The notes under the pieces: model-generated | What the model was told of the DNA's origin: nothing | The model's input: only the letters and a program-made list of their open reading frames with translations | Database searches by the model: none | Translations under genes and position numbers: made by a program | Shown here: positions 14,663 to 21,489 of the stretch, piece by piece | Layout: every line of letters starts with the position of its first letter | Numbering within the stretch: position 1 is the first letter of the stretch | Virus record (IMG/VR): IMGVR_UViG_3300042300_000932 | Location: 1-33,102 of that record | DNA length: 33,102 bases | Direction: 5' to 3' (one strand) | Origin: a virus

Positions 14663-15220
14663 TTAACGGCTATTCCGAAGCCTTTCCAGATTTGCTTTCA
14701 CTTCGTCGCTGATCTCCTTTGACGGTTTGGTTTCCCGAACCACCTTTGGAGCCTCAAACTCTCTCAGGATTTGTTTAGATTCCTCAACCGTGCGAGTCGG
14801 GAGTGCCTTTGCAATTCCAAGTTCTTCGCGCCGTGCTTCAACCAGGGCTTTAAGTTCATCAGCCGGAAGATCCCGCCGAACCGTGATCGTGGCCATGTAC
14901 CCGCCTGAATCACCAATGCCGATCGTCACGAAGTCTTTGCCATGCTCGATTCGGTAGCGATGCGCGAAAGCCGCCGTATTTGGCATTTTTGGCGTTTGCC
15001 CGTCATGACCAGCGTTTACTGCAAACCATTCCGCCGTCCGCGTGATGATCTCATGACACGGAAAATTGCCCACGAGCGAGGTGATCGCGTCCACGTAGCT
15101 TTCAGCCTGGATTTTGTACTGCTCAGCGTTTTGCGGCATCGTGCCATAAGGCGATTCGAAGCCACTGAGCCGAAGACGAGCAAGGGCTTTGATCATCACC
15201 TGAGTTGAGTTTTCTTTCAT
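14663..15220 (-). CDS. Unknown early protein, possible replication accessory (185 aa)
   Basis: A 185-aa soluble protein directly downstream of the replication-initiator-like gene, overlapping it by ATGA. The N-terminal ~60 residues are helical (TQVMIKALARLRLSGFESPY ... AEQYKIQAESYVDAITSLVG) and the C-terminal third is strongly charged (EELGIAKALPTRTVEESKQI ... SDEVKANLERLRNSR). There is no Walker motif, so it is not a DnaC-like loader ATPase. Location suggests a partner of the initiator (helicase recruitment or similar). I do not recognise a family. The gene uses an SD-like GGTGA upstream. Confidence 0.55.
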   Translation of the reverse strand: MKENSTQVMIKALARLRLSGFESPYGTMPQNAEQYKIQAESYVDAITSLVGNFPCHEIITRTAEWFAVNAGHDGQTPKMPNTAAFAHRYRIEHGKDFVTIGIGDSGGYMATITVRRDLPADELKALVEARREELGIAKALPTRTVEESKQILREFEAPKVVRETKPSKEISDEVKANLERLRNSR

Positions 15221-16068
15221 GCGATTTCACCTGCGAGTTGGTATGCTTCCTGCGCCATTCCGAGCGCGTCACCCTTGCGGATTGGCGCACCTCGTCCAAA
15301 GTTCGTGACGTGATTTTTAACCCACGTCCTGAACACAGCTCCCGGCGATACGTGCTTTTTGTTGGACTGGTAGAAGCTGGAGCATTCAGCGGCAAGATCG
15401 ATCAGCTCGCGTGACGTGCCTTTGTAGCCTTCAACGATCCTGGAAATGGTCGCAAATTCAGCCTGTGAGTGGTTTGGATCACAAAACCGCTTCCTAAACC
15501 GCGCTACTTCTGCGAGGTGTTTGCAGATGCTCGCTTCGGGCTCCTGAACCAATTCAGGCATGGCCAAGGCTTTTTCGTTGCCTTTTGGCAACAAGAGAGT
15601 ATTTACTTCTTGTTTGTATGTATCTCCGTAAGCGAGAGCGTCAGCGTCAGCGTAAGGGACTACCTTTTCCGCGTTTTGCGACGTTTTGCGACATTCTGCG
15701 TCGTTATGCGGCAAAATGTTTTTCTCTTGAATTGGCTTTTTTTCAGCTTCCAGCTTTTGGATCGTGCGGTCAGAAGCAAACGCCGTGAGGTCAGTGAAGA
15801 CCCATCGATCCCCGCTGATAACGAGTTCCCCTGCTGATACAGCCGCTCCGATGATCTCATTGGCGCAGTCCACAGACACCCCGGCTTTGTGAGCCAGGAC
15901 GGCTGCGCTGATCGCTGGGCAAACACCAAGAGCCTTCTGGCTGGTCATAGTTTCCTCGCACACCTTGAGCATCGTGATAAATGCCCATTTCGCGCCAGGA
16001 GACAGGAACAAGAACCATTCTGCGTCCATCTTGGCAGTGCTAACTCTAAACCATAAAGAATCGCTCAT
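15217..16068 (-). CDS. Replication initiator-like protein with winged-helix start and DnaD-like end
   Basis: A 283-aa protein in the early block. The N-terminal ~95 residues (WFLFLSPGAKWAFITMLKVC, then LAHKAGVSVDCANEIIGAAV and SAGELVISGDRWVFTD) have the pattern of a winged-helix domain found in phage replisome organisers. Next comes a long low-complexity polar linker (~95-165), with DNA containing short tandem repeats (GCGTCA-type and TTTTGCGAC-type near 15640-15700). The C-terminal ~90 residues form a helical DnaD-like segment ending in AVFRTWVKNHVTNFGRG. No polymerase or helicase gene is present, so the phage probably recruits the host replisome through this protein. ATG 16068 (ATGA overlap) is preferred over 16092. 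Confidence 0.6.
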   Translation of the reverse strand: MSDSLWFRVSTAKMDAEWFLFLSPGAKWAFITMLKVCEETMTSQKALGVCPAISAAVLAHKAGVSVDCANEIIGAAVSAGELVISGDRWVFTDLTAFASDRTIQKLEAEKKPIQEKNILPHNDAECRKTSQNAEKVVPYADADALAYGDTYKQEVNTLLLPKGNEKALAMPELVQEPEASICKHLAEVARFRKRFCDPNHSQAEFATISRIVEGYKGTSRELIDLAAECSSFYQSNKKHVSPGAVFRTWVKNHVTNFGRGAPIRKGDALGMAQEAYQLAGEIA

Positions 16069-16439
16069 GATAAATTTCCTTTCTCTTGCCAATAACGGGC
16101 AATTTCTCGCACTTGTCCAGGCTCTAAATTAATCCCTGGCTGGCGTCCAATCTCGTCGTATCTCATTCCAATTCCAAGCATTTGAAGGATCAATTCTCCG
16201 CGCTTCTTACGCTCTTCGCGCTCGGCAGTTGTAAGCCCCTTTGCGCCCTTTGGTCTACCAACAGGGTTTATATCCGAAAAGAACCTAAAACCGTTGCTTA
16301 CATAGCCCTTTGGATGATCCTCAAAGTGATCCGAATAAAGCCAACGATCCACAATGTCCACTTGCTCAGTTCGTGTACGCTTTTTCTTATCCGCGAATTG
16401 GCTAGGTTCCGCACTTTCGTTAAAAAAAAGATTGTTCAT
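16065..16439 (-). CDS. Small basic HTH-like protein of unknown function (124 aa)
   Basis: A 124-aa charged protein between RusA-like and initiator-like genes, overlapping both by ATGA. The C-terminal half (GRPKGAKGLTTAEREERKKR, then LQMLGIGMRYDEIGRQPGIN and LEPGQVREIARYWQEKG) has a helix-turn-helix look and starts with an AT-hook-like GRPKG motif. A similar arrangement (GRGRP, helix, KNPGVTIGKTKIYLIRDEL) occurs in the 84-aa protein at 19053-19307, so the two may be distant relatives. It may bind DNA near the origin or regulate the left arm. The family is not recognised. A clear SD (TAGGAG) lies 8 nt before the start. Confidence 0.55.
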   Translation of the reverse strand: MNNLFFNESAEPSQFADKKKRTRTEQVDIVDRWLYSDHFEDHPKGYVSNGFRFFSDINPVGRPKGAKGLTTAEREERKKRGELILQMLGIGMRYDEIGRQPGINLEPGQVREIARYWQEKGNLS

Positions 16440-16822
16440 GCCGCGCTCCTAATCGTGAAAACCACTTCACTTCGTCCCTGATGCTCTTTTCGGGTTCGAT
16501 ACAAATTTACAGGGTAAATAGCCTTGACAATCTTTCGGTTGTCATCTTCAATCAATCCGGCGTCAACAATGCCGTCAATGGCGGCCTTCAATGCCGAGAT
16601 TGCGTTTTGATTGTCCATCGGGCAATAGAACGTCTTATTGCCCATGTACCAATCGACCTGGATCTCCACCGCCCCCAAGATGGGAGCGGCTTTCTGATTC
16701 TTTGCTAATATGGCGACAAGTGAACGGTGTTCCTTCTTGGCTTTGCTTACCTTCGTCCAGTGGTGACGGTCACCGTTAGGGCTTAGGACTCGGCTTGGAG
16801 GTGGGACGGTAATGGTAGTCAT
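16436..16822 (-). CDS. rusA: RusA-family Holliday junction resolvase
   Basis: A 128-aa endonuclease that cuts four-way DNA junctions, probably to resolve replication/recombination intermediates before packaging. The family's core is visible: PPPSRVLSPNGDRHHW at the N-terminus and the conserved acidic region PMDNQNAISALKAAIDGIVD (D70, K79, D83), followed by AGLIEDDNRKIV (D93, D94), which bind the metal ions. The length is normal. It lies with SSB and ERF in the recombination block and overlaps both neighbours by ATGA. Confidence 0.88.
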   Translation of the reverse strand: MTTITVPPPSRVLSPNGDRHHWTKVSKAKKEHRSLVAILAKNQKAAPILGAVEIQVDWYMGNKTFYCPMDNQNAISALKAAIDGIVDAGLIEDDNRKIVKAIYPVNLYRTRKEHQGRSEVVFTIRSAA

Positions 16823-17172
16823 GCCGCACGATCCATATTTCGCGCCAGGCTTCGCACAACGTCAGCCGATGGCTGGAACGCCTTTCGGTATTCCGCAGCG
16901 TGTCGCAACTCCTTAAACGGCCCGGTATAAGTCACCTTTTCACGGTTCGCATCAAACGCTTTTAATGTGTATGTCCATCGCGTCGGTACTCCCGTATCAA
17001 TTCGAGCCGTGGTTTCGCTGAGCATTTCAACATCAGCAATAGCCCACGATCCGCGCTCTTTGTGATGCCGTATCCAATAGCCGTCAGCGGTTGGAATGTC
17101 AGCCTCTAGGGTCAGAAACTTTTGAATGAATTTAACCCCGGTTGGAGTTTGGTAAAAATTACGATTTGCCAT
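16819..17172 (-). CDS. Unknown early protein (117 aa)
   Basis: A 117-aa protein between SSB and RusA. It is mixed alpha/beta, with an N-terminal strand-rich part (FYQTPTGVKFIQKFLTLE, GYWIRHHKERGSWAIADVEM) and a basic C-terminus (QPSADVVRSLARNMDRAA). The frame is open much further upstream (to 17358), but that would overlap SSB by 185 bases. I therefore chose ATG 17172, one base after the SSB stop, with GGTGA 8 nt before it. ATG 17181 is an alternative. No family is recognised; its place in the recombination operon suggests a DNA-related role. Confidence 0.55.
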   Translation of the reverse strand: MANRNFYQTPTGVKFIQKFLTLEADIPTADGYWIRHHKERGSWAIADVEMLSETTARIDTGVPTRWTYTLKAFDANREKVTYTGPFKELRHAAEYRKAFQPSADVVRSLARNMDRAA

Positions 17173-17173
17173 T

Positions 17174-17578
17174 TCATTCATCACCAAAAGGATCATATTC
17201 ATCAATCGCCTGAGCCTTTGCCCTAGGCGTAGTTGGTGCAGACTTCGGCGCGTCATCCTTCGGTCTATCCAGCGATTGAACCGAATTAGCGACAATCTCA
17301 ACAACATCGCGCTCTGTTCCGTCCTTAGCCGTGTACTTACGGGATTGAAGCCGACCATCTACAGCGATTAGGCGACCTTTGCCGAGATATTGGTTGATGT
17401 ACTCAGCGGTCTTATCCCATGCGGTCACATTGAAGAAGTCCGCATCTGGTGAGCCGTCTTGCGGCTTAAACTTCTTAGTCACCGCCACGGATACGCTTAC
17501 GATAAACTTGCCAGCACTTGTAGTGCGAAGCTCAGGGTCGCGAGTAAGGCGACCAACAATTACGACTCGATTAACCAT
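17174..17578 (-). CDS. ssb: Single-stranded DNA-binding protein
   Basis: A 134-aa SSB with one OB fold. The start MVNRVVIVGRLTRDPELR is the bacterial SSB signature, followed by FIVSVSVAVTKKF, DFFNVTAWDKTAEYINQYLG and GRLIAVDGRLQSRKY. After a short Pro/Ala/Lys linker it ends in an acidic tail DEYDPFGDE, the peptide that binds partner proteins. It should coat phage ssDNA and deliver the ERF protein. ATG 17578 overlaps the upstream stop (TAATG). An in-frame upstream start at 17686 would add 36 non-SSB residues and is rejected. Confidence 0.95.
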   Translation of the reverse strand: MVNRVVIVGRLTRDPELRTTSAGKFIVSVSVAVTKKFKPQDGSPDADFFNVTAWDKTAEYINQYLGKGRLIAVDGRLQSRKYTAKDGTERDVVEIVANSVQSLDRPKDDAPKSAPTTPRAKAQAIDEYDPFGDE

Positions 17579-17811
17579 TATTTGAAGATTCCTGTTTTGT
17601 GAAGTCCGAGGATGTGCTTGCATCCGATTTCGTCGTTGAGTACGTCGCCTTGCCGTTTTCGACATTGGCAGTCCATACAAGAGCAATAGATTGCCCCGGT
17701 GTGACGAGAGACGTTAAGGTCATACGTCGTACCGGGCGTTGTGAATGAGTTGACGATAAAGTAATAGTATTCATTGTCCTTGCCTACCAGCCTAAGATTT
17801 AAGATCACCAT
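17578..17811 (-). CDS. SWIM zinc-finger-like protein (77 aa)
   Basis: A 77-aa protein between ERF and SSB. After a beta-rich start (GKDNEYYYFIVNSFTTPGTT) comes a C-x-C ... C-x-H arrangement: YCSCMDCQCRKR, then NDEIGCKHILGLHKTG. This matches the SWIM zinc-finger pattern of the form CxC-x(n)-CxH, with two extra Cys. SWIM modules bind DNA or proteins and are found with recombination factors. ATG 17811 overlaps the ERF gene end by 20 bases. The fold assignment is by motif only. Confidence 0.65.
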   Translation of the reverse strand: MVILNLRLVGKDNEYYYFIVNSFTTPGTTYDLNVSRHTGAIYCSCMDCQCRKRQGDVLNDEIGCKHILGLHKTGIFK

Positions 17812-18484
17812 CTAGGTAATTAATTACGTCAGCCCAGTTCTTAGCCCCAGATTCCTTTGCCTCTTCCATAAGACGTGTTGCCTCAACCGCAACATAAACC
17901 CCAGTACCAGAAGCGGCTTGCTTGATTTGTGCGGATTGCTCCTTTGTCCATGCCCCCGACTTATCAAAGAAGTCTTTGATTGTCTCCGGTGCTTTTGGTG
18001 CTTCGGCGGTTTTTGCTTTTGCTGGTGCTTTTTGCTCCACGATTGAATCAGGGTCTTGGTCTTCCTTGCACGGAATCAAGAACATCTTCAGCATCGCGTA
18101 CTTGTAAGCGTAAGTCCCAGCCGCTTGATAGGCTTGCGGATTGTAGTAAGTGGCCGCACCATACTTCGTGACCTCTGTAAATTCTCCAGAGTCACTATCC
18201 GTTGCGCGGATTGTCATGCCGACGATCACCTCGGTCTTTCCTGCTTGCAGTGATTGGAAGATTGGTGGTGTTTCGGTAAACGTCAAAGTCACGCCAAACT
18301 TAACAAGAGCCTCGTTGAGTGCTGGCACAACGTCATCCCATGCTTGATAGGCGTACTTGACGCCCTCGGAGCGCATCTTCTTAATGACCCCGACCTCTTC
18401 CATGATTTGATTGATCTTGTAGTGAATCCCAGCCTTTGTAAGCTGTGCCTCTACGCCTTCAAGAGCCTTTGAGATTGCAGCCAT
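17792..18484 (-). CDS. erf: ERF-family single-strand annealing recombinase
   Basis: A 230-aa protein. Residues ~5-125 match the ERF/Sak-type annealing family: VKYAYQAWDDVVPALNEALV, KFGVTLTFTETP, then GAATYYNPQAYQAAGTYAYK and YAMLKMFLIPCKEDQDPDS (typical 'G.ytYarRYgL...L.i...eDdDg'). It should pair complementary ssDNA during replication-linked recombination, together with SSB and the Gp157-like protein. The linker ~150-170 is Ala/Lys/Pro-rich and the C-terminal ~60 residues form a small helical domain. The start overlaps the upstream stop (TAATG). Confidence 0.85.
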   Translation of the reverse strand: MAAISKALEGVEAQLTKAGIHYKINQIMEEVGVIKKMRSEGVKYAYQAWDDVVPALNEALVKFGVTLTFTETPPIFQSLQAGKTEVIVGMTIRATDSDSGEFTEVTKYGAATYYNPQAYQAAGTYAYKYAMLKMFLIPCKEDQDPDSIVEQKAPAKAKTAEAPKAPETIKDFFDKSGAWTKEQSAQIKQAASGTGVYVAVEATRLMEEAKESGAKNWADVINYLDGDLKS

Positions 18485-19014
18485 TAGCGCACCCTCAAAG
18501 AAGTACCGCGCACTCCTAGCTTGGCAAATGGCAACTCTTGGCCGGATTCGAGCGCGGTTCGGATTGCTTCCTTGTTGGCTGAAACCGTGGTAACCGTCTT
18601 CTTAAATTCCTCTGGCAGTGCGTCGGTATCAATGGCTGGATCAATCTCCACAGGAGCAACCCCACCATTCTTCTGAATTGCAACCGTGAAAAGTCCCGTC
18701 TCGATCTTCTCCGTGTCCAGGGTTTCCATCGCCATCTTCAGAACCGATTTCAGCCGTTCGGATTGCTTTGTGAGCGACCCTGCGCTTTCTGATAGCCGCT
18801 TGGCTTCGTCTGATCGGATCTTCGCGTCGGCCTCCAGCTTCTTCATGCGAATGACGTACCCTTCTGCCTTAGCTTTCAGGTCGCCTTCCGCGCTGATCAG
18901 CGCATCGTAAAGAATGGAGGTTGCTTGCTCGTCGGTCAATTCGCCGGATTCTAGGTCGGTAATTACTCGTTCAATGCCGAGCGTCTCTTCTACTATGTCG
19001 TATATGCTTTTCAT
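18484..19014 (-). CDS. Siphovirus Gp157-like protein
   Basis: A 176-aa coiled-coil protein of the Gp157 family, common next to phage annealing recombinases. The helical part includes EGYVIRMKKLEADAKIRSDE, AKRLSESAGSLTKQSERLKS and VLKMAMETL; it is followed by the characteristic ETGLFTVAIQKNGGVAPVEI and ALPEEFKKTVTTVSANKEAI segments. The start MKSIYDIVEETLG at ATG 19014 (or the adjacent ATG 19017) has AAGGA just upstream; the longer frame from 19134 has no comparable support. The family is linked to phage recombination or resistance by context. Its activity is not known to me. Confidence 0.78.
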   Translation of the reverse strand: MKSIYDIVEETLGIERVITDLESGELTDEQATSILYDALISAEGDLKAKAEGYVIRMKKLEADAKIRSDEAKRLSESAGSLTKQSERLKSVLKMAMETLDTEKIETGLFTVAIQKNGGVAPVEIDPAIDTDALPEEFKKTVTTVSANKEAIRTALESGQELPFAKLGVRGTSLRVR

Positions 19015-19052
19015 CATCTGTCCTTGTGTCTTGTGGTCGGGGACAGGTATGC

Positions 19053-19307
19053 TTACTGGGATTGGCTCCTGTACGCATCCTCGTCCGGGGTCATCTGTCC
19101 TGGGGTGCTTGAAGTTGTCGCTTCTGCGCCCCATTCTTTTTTCTTCAGTTCGTCGCGGATCAGGTAGATTTTTGTCTTCCCAATCGTCACGCCTGGATTT
19201 TTGTGAATCAAGTCAATAGGTTGCTTTTCTCTGAGCAATCGCTCCACAAGTTGAACCTGTGAAGGGTCGGTCTGAGGTCTGCCCCTGCCTGTTTTGGTTA
19301 AACCCAT
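19053..19307 (-). CDS. Small HTH-like protein, first gene of the left arm (84 aa)
   Basis: An 84-aa basic protein beginning with an AT-hook-like TGRGRPQTD, then a helical/HTH-like part (QVQLVERLLREKQPIDLIHK, NPGVTIGKTKIYLIRDELKK) and a polar tail. Its place as the first gene transcribed away from the repressor resembles Cro or other early regulators, but no family is recognised. ATG 19307 lies 6 nt after a perfect TATAAT, so its mRNA should be nearly or fully leaderless. The distant resemblance to the protein at 16065-16439 may mean a shared DNA-binding fold. Confidence 0.6.
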   Translation of the reverse strand: MGLTKTGRGRPQTDPSQVQLVERLLREKQPIDLIHKNPGVTIGKTKIYLIRDELKKKEWGAEATTSSTPGQMTPDEDAYRSQSQ

Positions 19308-19312
19308 GCACC

Positions 19313-19340
19313 TATTATACCAAATTTACGGAAAATAGTA
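19313..19340 (-). promoter_or_regulatory. PL-like promoter with repressor operator (inverted copy of 20636-20663)
   Basis: Read on the minus strand this is a 28-bp sequence ending in TGGTATAATA: an extended -10 (TGn-TATAAT, with -10 at 19314-19319) and no good -35. The identical 28 bases occur in the opposite orientation at 20636-20663, so they very probably hold the operator bound by the S24 repressor. The -10 lies 6 nt before ATG 19307, predicting transcription from the start codon itself. Confidence 0.8.
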
Positions 19341-19373
19341 ATAGTATCAGGCGATTTTTTGAAAATAATTCTG

Positions 19374-19379
19374 TATGAT
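19374..19379 (+). promoter_or_regulatory. -10 of the repressor promoter (leaderless start)
   Basis: TATGAT, 6 nt before the repressor ATG 19386, in an AT-rich stretch with no SD. The geometry matches a leaderless mRNA like lambda cI from PRM. A weak or absent -35 fits a promoter that needs activation. Confidence 0.55.
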
Positions 19380-19385
19380 CCTTTT

Positions 19386-20099
19386 ATGGCGTCAGAAAAG
19401 GATAAATTGATCGGCAAAGAAGTGCGGCGCGTCATGGCGTCAGCGCGACCTAGGAAGATCACATCAATAGATTTGGCGTTAAAAATGAACCTCACGCAAT
19501 CTAAGGTGGAAAATCTCCTTGGTGGAAAAATCACGTTCACCCCCGAGCTGCTGCGCGAAATAGCTGAAGCCCTAGACCTTCCCCATGATTGGGCCTCCAG
19601 CGTAGGGAAAGAAGTCAGCGACCCAAGATTCGCAGTGACTTACTTAAAGATGACCATAAAACACGCAGGACAGATTCCCGCCGGACAATGGAGCGATCCT
19701 GGCGAGTCGGAAGAATTCTGCGAAGTCGAGGCAAGACTATTTAAGACCAATAGGTTCTGCGCGGAGATAGTAGGAGAGTCTTGCTACCCTGCATTGCAGC
19801 CGGGCGATTTTACGATCTGGGAAGCCAACCGCAACCCGAAGCTAAACAAGATCATCATCGCTGAAAGATATCCAGACCATGCCGCAACTGTAAAGGTGCT
19901 AATATGGGACGCAGACCTAAAGCGTCCAGCTCTTTTTGCGATCAACCCCGCATTTCAGGAACCGTTAAGCGAACACTGGGACGCCATCGCCTTTCTGGTA
20001 CACGTCTCATATACCGACGATGACGGAGGCGAGATAACGTTCTACCGCGAAGACGGAATCCGGCCAGAGCAACTCATAAAATATAGAGGAGAAAAATGA
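19386..20099 (+). CDS. LexA/CI-like repressor with S24 peptidase domain
   Basis: A 237-aa prophage repressor. An N-terminal helix-turn-helix (~27-65, TSIDLALKMNLTQSKVENLL) is followed by a hinge with a plausible Ala-Gly self-cleavage site (KHAGQIPAG, A94-G95). An S24 peptidase domain follows, with catalytic Ser in VGESCYPALQPGD (S132) and catalytic Lys in ATVKVLIWD (K170). It should hold the PL/PR-like promoters shut in the lysogen and self-cleave when RecA is activated by DNA damage. I chose ATG 19386, because the earlier ATG 19359 lies upstream of the -10 and adds a non-family peptide. It overlaps the next gene by ATGA, so both are probably made in the lysogen. Confidence 0.88.
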   Translation: MASEKDKLIGKEVRRVMASARPRKITSIDLALKMNLTQSKVENLLGGKITFTPELLREIAEALDLPHDWASSVGKEVSDPRFAVTYLKMTIKHAGQIPAGQWSDPGESEEFCEVEARLFKTNRFCAEIVGESCYPALQPGDFTIWEANRNPKLNKIIIAERYPDHAATVKVLIWDADLKRPALFAINPAFQEPLSEHWDAIAFLVHVSYTDDDGGEITFYREDGIRPEQLIKYRGEK

Positions 20100-20560
20100 A
20101 CGACCAAGACTTTTCGCAAGATGATATGATGCAACCGGTTTACTGCATCGATTGCCGAAAACATATATCTAGGGCATACAGCGACCTCACAAAAGGAAAG
20201 TGCGCCACGTGCGCCGCAAAGACGGTCGCTGCCCCGCCAATCCAACCGCAACCTAAAAAGCCGTTTTCCTTCAAATCGCTTTTCTTCGGATCTTTGGTAA
20301 ATACATCTAGGCTAGTCGGACCGTGCCAATCGTGTGGATGCGTGAACTGCTTGTACAAGAATAAGCACAAGCCCGGACCGTACGAAGTTTGTGGAGCAAT
20401 CGCCGCCGGATGCTTTCTTGTGGGCTTCTTTACGTGTGGCGCTACCTGGGTGATTGCCGCCGTCTGCCTTGTTGCCATGCTATTCCTACCACGGGAAATT
20501 GTGTACACGATCAAACGATGCCCAGAGTGCAATGCGGTTGAAAAACTAATGCCGATATAA
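20096..20560 (+). CDS. Zinc-ribbon membrane protein co-expressed with repressor
   Basis: A 154-aa protein with an N-terminal zinc ribbon (YCIDCRK, then GKCATCAAK; Cys pairs near residues 17/20 and 36/39), a Pro-rich linker, a second Cys cluster (GPCQSCGCVNC), two closely spaced hydrophobic segments around residues 98-131 and a final CPEC pair. It is read from the repressor transcript (ATGA overlap) and ends just before a strong terminator. A membrane protein made in the lysogen is a natural candidate for superinfection exclusion or host-surface change, but that is inference. No specific family is recognised. Confidence 0.7.
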   Translation: MNDQDFSQDDMMQPVYCIDCRKHISRAYSDLTKGKCATCAAKTVAAPPIQPQPKKPFSFKSLFFGSLVNTSRLVGPCQSCGCVNCLYKNKHKPGPYEVCGAIAAGCFLVGFFTCGATWVIAAVCLVAMLFLPREIVYTIKRCPECNAVEKLMPI

Positions 20561-20585
20561 GACCTTTTTTTGGCTCAAAATGAAT

Positions 20586-20614
20586 CCTCGCTGAACCCAG
20601 CGGGGACTTTTTTT
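20586..20614 (+). terminator. Intrinsic terminator after the repressor operon
   Basis: CCTCGCTG-aacc-CAGCGGGG is an 8-bp stem (one G-T pair) followed by AC and seven T. It lies 26 bases after the stop of the zinc-ribbon gene and 22 bases before the rightward promoter/operator, separating lysogeny transcription from the early right operon. Confidence 0.88.
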
Positions 20615-20635
20615 CACTTTTTTTTCTACTGACCC

Positions 20636-20663
20636 TACTATTTTCCGTAAATTTGGTATAATA
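20636..20663 (+). promoter_or_regulatory. PR-like promoter with repressor operator
   Basis: A 28-bp sequence identical to the reverse complement of 19313-19340. It holds an extended -10 (TGG-TATAAT, -10 at 20657-20662) facing right. The predicted start is near 20669, leaving a short leader with SD GAGGA before ATG 20697. It should drive the rightward operon that includes the integrase and, by read-through, the methyltransferase. Confidence 0.82.
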
Positions 20664-20696
20664 TATCTTGTAGCCGCGACAACGGCACGAGGATAT

Positions 20697-20987
20697 ATGG
20701 AAACAAAGTTCAAAATCATCATCCCTGGAAAGAACTCCAGGCTCATGTTCCTAGAAACGACCAGCTTTGCAACCGCTTTGAGAGGCGCGTCAGCTATGGG
20801 TGGATACGTCCAGCGAACCAGCGACGGCAAATACTACCAAGACGATTCCTTTGCAACGGGCCAAGTCTGGGTATCCGATTTGCAAACCGTGATTGAGTAC
20901 ACGGAAGGGAAACAGGAAGATAACGCGATTGTTGAGGCAATGATCCAAGCCTACCGACTCGGTGAAGATTTGGGAGATGTGGCTTGA
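20697..20987 (+). CDS. Unknown early protein (96 aa), first gene of the right operon
   Basis: A 96-aa protein with an alpha/beta pattern: strands KFKIIIPG and RLMFLETT, then helix ATALRGASAMGG, strands GQVWVSDLQTVIEYT and an acidic C-terminal helix (NAIVEAMIQAYRLGEDLGDV). ATG 20697 has SD GAGGA 5 nt upstream. It is the first gene behind the PR-like promoter, a place that often holds Cro-like, anti-host or anti-defence proteins, but no helix-turn-helix or family is recognised. Its stop overlaps the next ATG (TGATG). Confidence 0.65.
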   Translation: METKFKIIIPGKNSRLMFLETTSFATALRGASAMGGYVQRTSDGKYYQDDSFATGQVWVSDLQTVIEYTEGKQEDNAIVEAMIQAYRLGEDLGDVA

Positions 20988-21271
20988 TGGCAAAAATCAT
21001 TGAAACAGTAACCCCAGTGATCGAAGTCCCAGACTCCGTTTTCGGGTTCACCGCCGACACCGAACTAGCGTTCAAGATCGGCAAGTACACCGTCAACGCA
21101 GAGTACGATTCAGAGTACAGCGTCACTCAGTACCGACTCTCTATTGGATCGCTGGATTGCGAACAAGAAAGCCTGTACCCGCCAAGTGCCGAGAACGCTC
21201 AGGCGTTCTTGTACGAAGTGATCTTGAAGGGAATCTTTGAGGAAGGGACATTGGAGGTGGTGGCACGATGA
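20987..21271 (+). CDS. Unknown small acidic protein (94 aa)
   Basis: A 94-aa acidic, mostly beta protein (KIIETVTPVIEVPDSVF, TELAFKIGKYTVNAEYD, VTQYRLSIGSLDCEQE) followed by a helix (AENAQAFLYEVILKGIFEE). ATG 20987 overlaps the upstream stop. The preceding TTG at 20984 is in frame but unnecessary. The family is not recognised. The next gene overlaps it by ATGA, so the right-arm small genes form one translational chain. Confidence 0.62.
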   Translation: MAKIIETVTPVIEVPDSVFGFTADTELAFKIGKYTVNAEYDSEYSVTQYRLSIGSLDCEQESLYPPSAENAQAFLYEVILKGIFEEGTLEVVAR

Positions 21272-21489
21272 TCGGCACCTACTCCGCAACCGAACTCGAA
21301 AGCACCGTACTCGGACGCCTTGACGACGAAGCGATCAGCGAACCATCGGACGAGCAGATCGGGCAGATCATCCAAGAAGTGGTAGCCCCCGAGATGTTTG
21401 ACCACGTTGAATTTGGCGCAAAGAGTCAAAACCTCGTTTGGGCTGCAATGGCTCAGTCACTAGCTAGGGAATTGGGAGGTGCAAAGTGA
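21268..21489 (+). CDS. Unknown small acidic protein (73 aa)
   Basis: A 73-aa acidic helical protein (ESTVLGRLDDEAISEPSDEQ, IGQIIQEVVAPEMFDH, LVWAAMAQSLARELGG). It starts with ATG overlapping the upstream stop (ATGA) and ends overlapping a GTG start (GTGA). It has an SD-like GGAGGTGG upstream. There is no recognisable domain. Its size and acidity would fit a DNA-mimic or adaptor role, but nothing specific supports this. Confidence 0.6.
   Translation: MIGTYSATELESTVLGRLDDEAISEPSDEQIGQIIQEVVAPEMFDHVEFGAKSQNLVWAAMAQSLARELGGAK

Noticed and set aside
15630-15710. Possible tandem repeat or CRISPR-like array in the initiator gene
   Set aside because: The repeats are 6-9 bases, imperfect and in frame within a low-complexity linker, without spacers.
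16819-17358. Longer 179-aa form of the 117-aa early protein
   Set aside because: It would overlap SSB by 185 bases with an Arg/Leu-rich shadow sequence.
17174-17686. Longer SSB of 170 aa
   Set aside because: The 36 extra N-terminal residues are basic and unlike SSB; ATG 17578 begins the SSB fold exactly and overlaps the upstream stop.
18484-19134. Longer 216-aa form of the Gp157-like protein
   Set aside because: The first 40 residues overlap the upstream gene and are not family-like; MKSIYD has an AAGGA signal.
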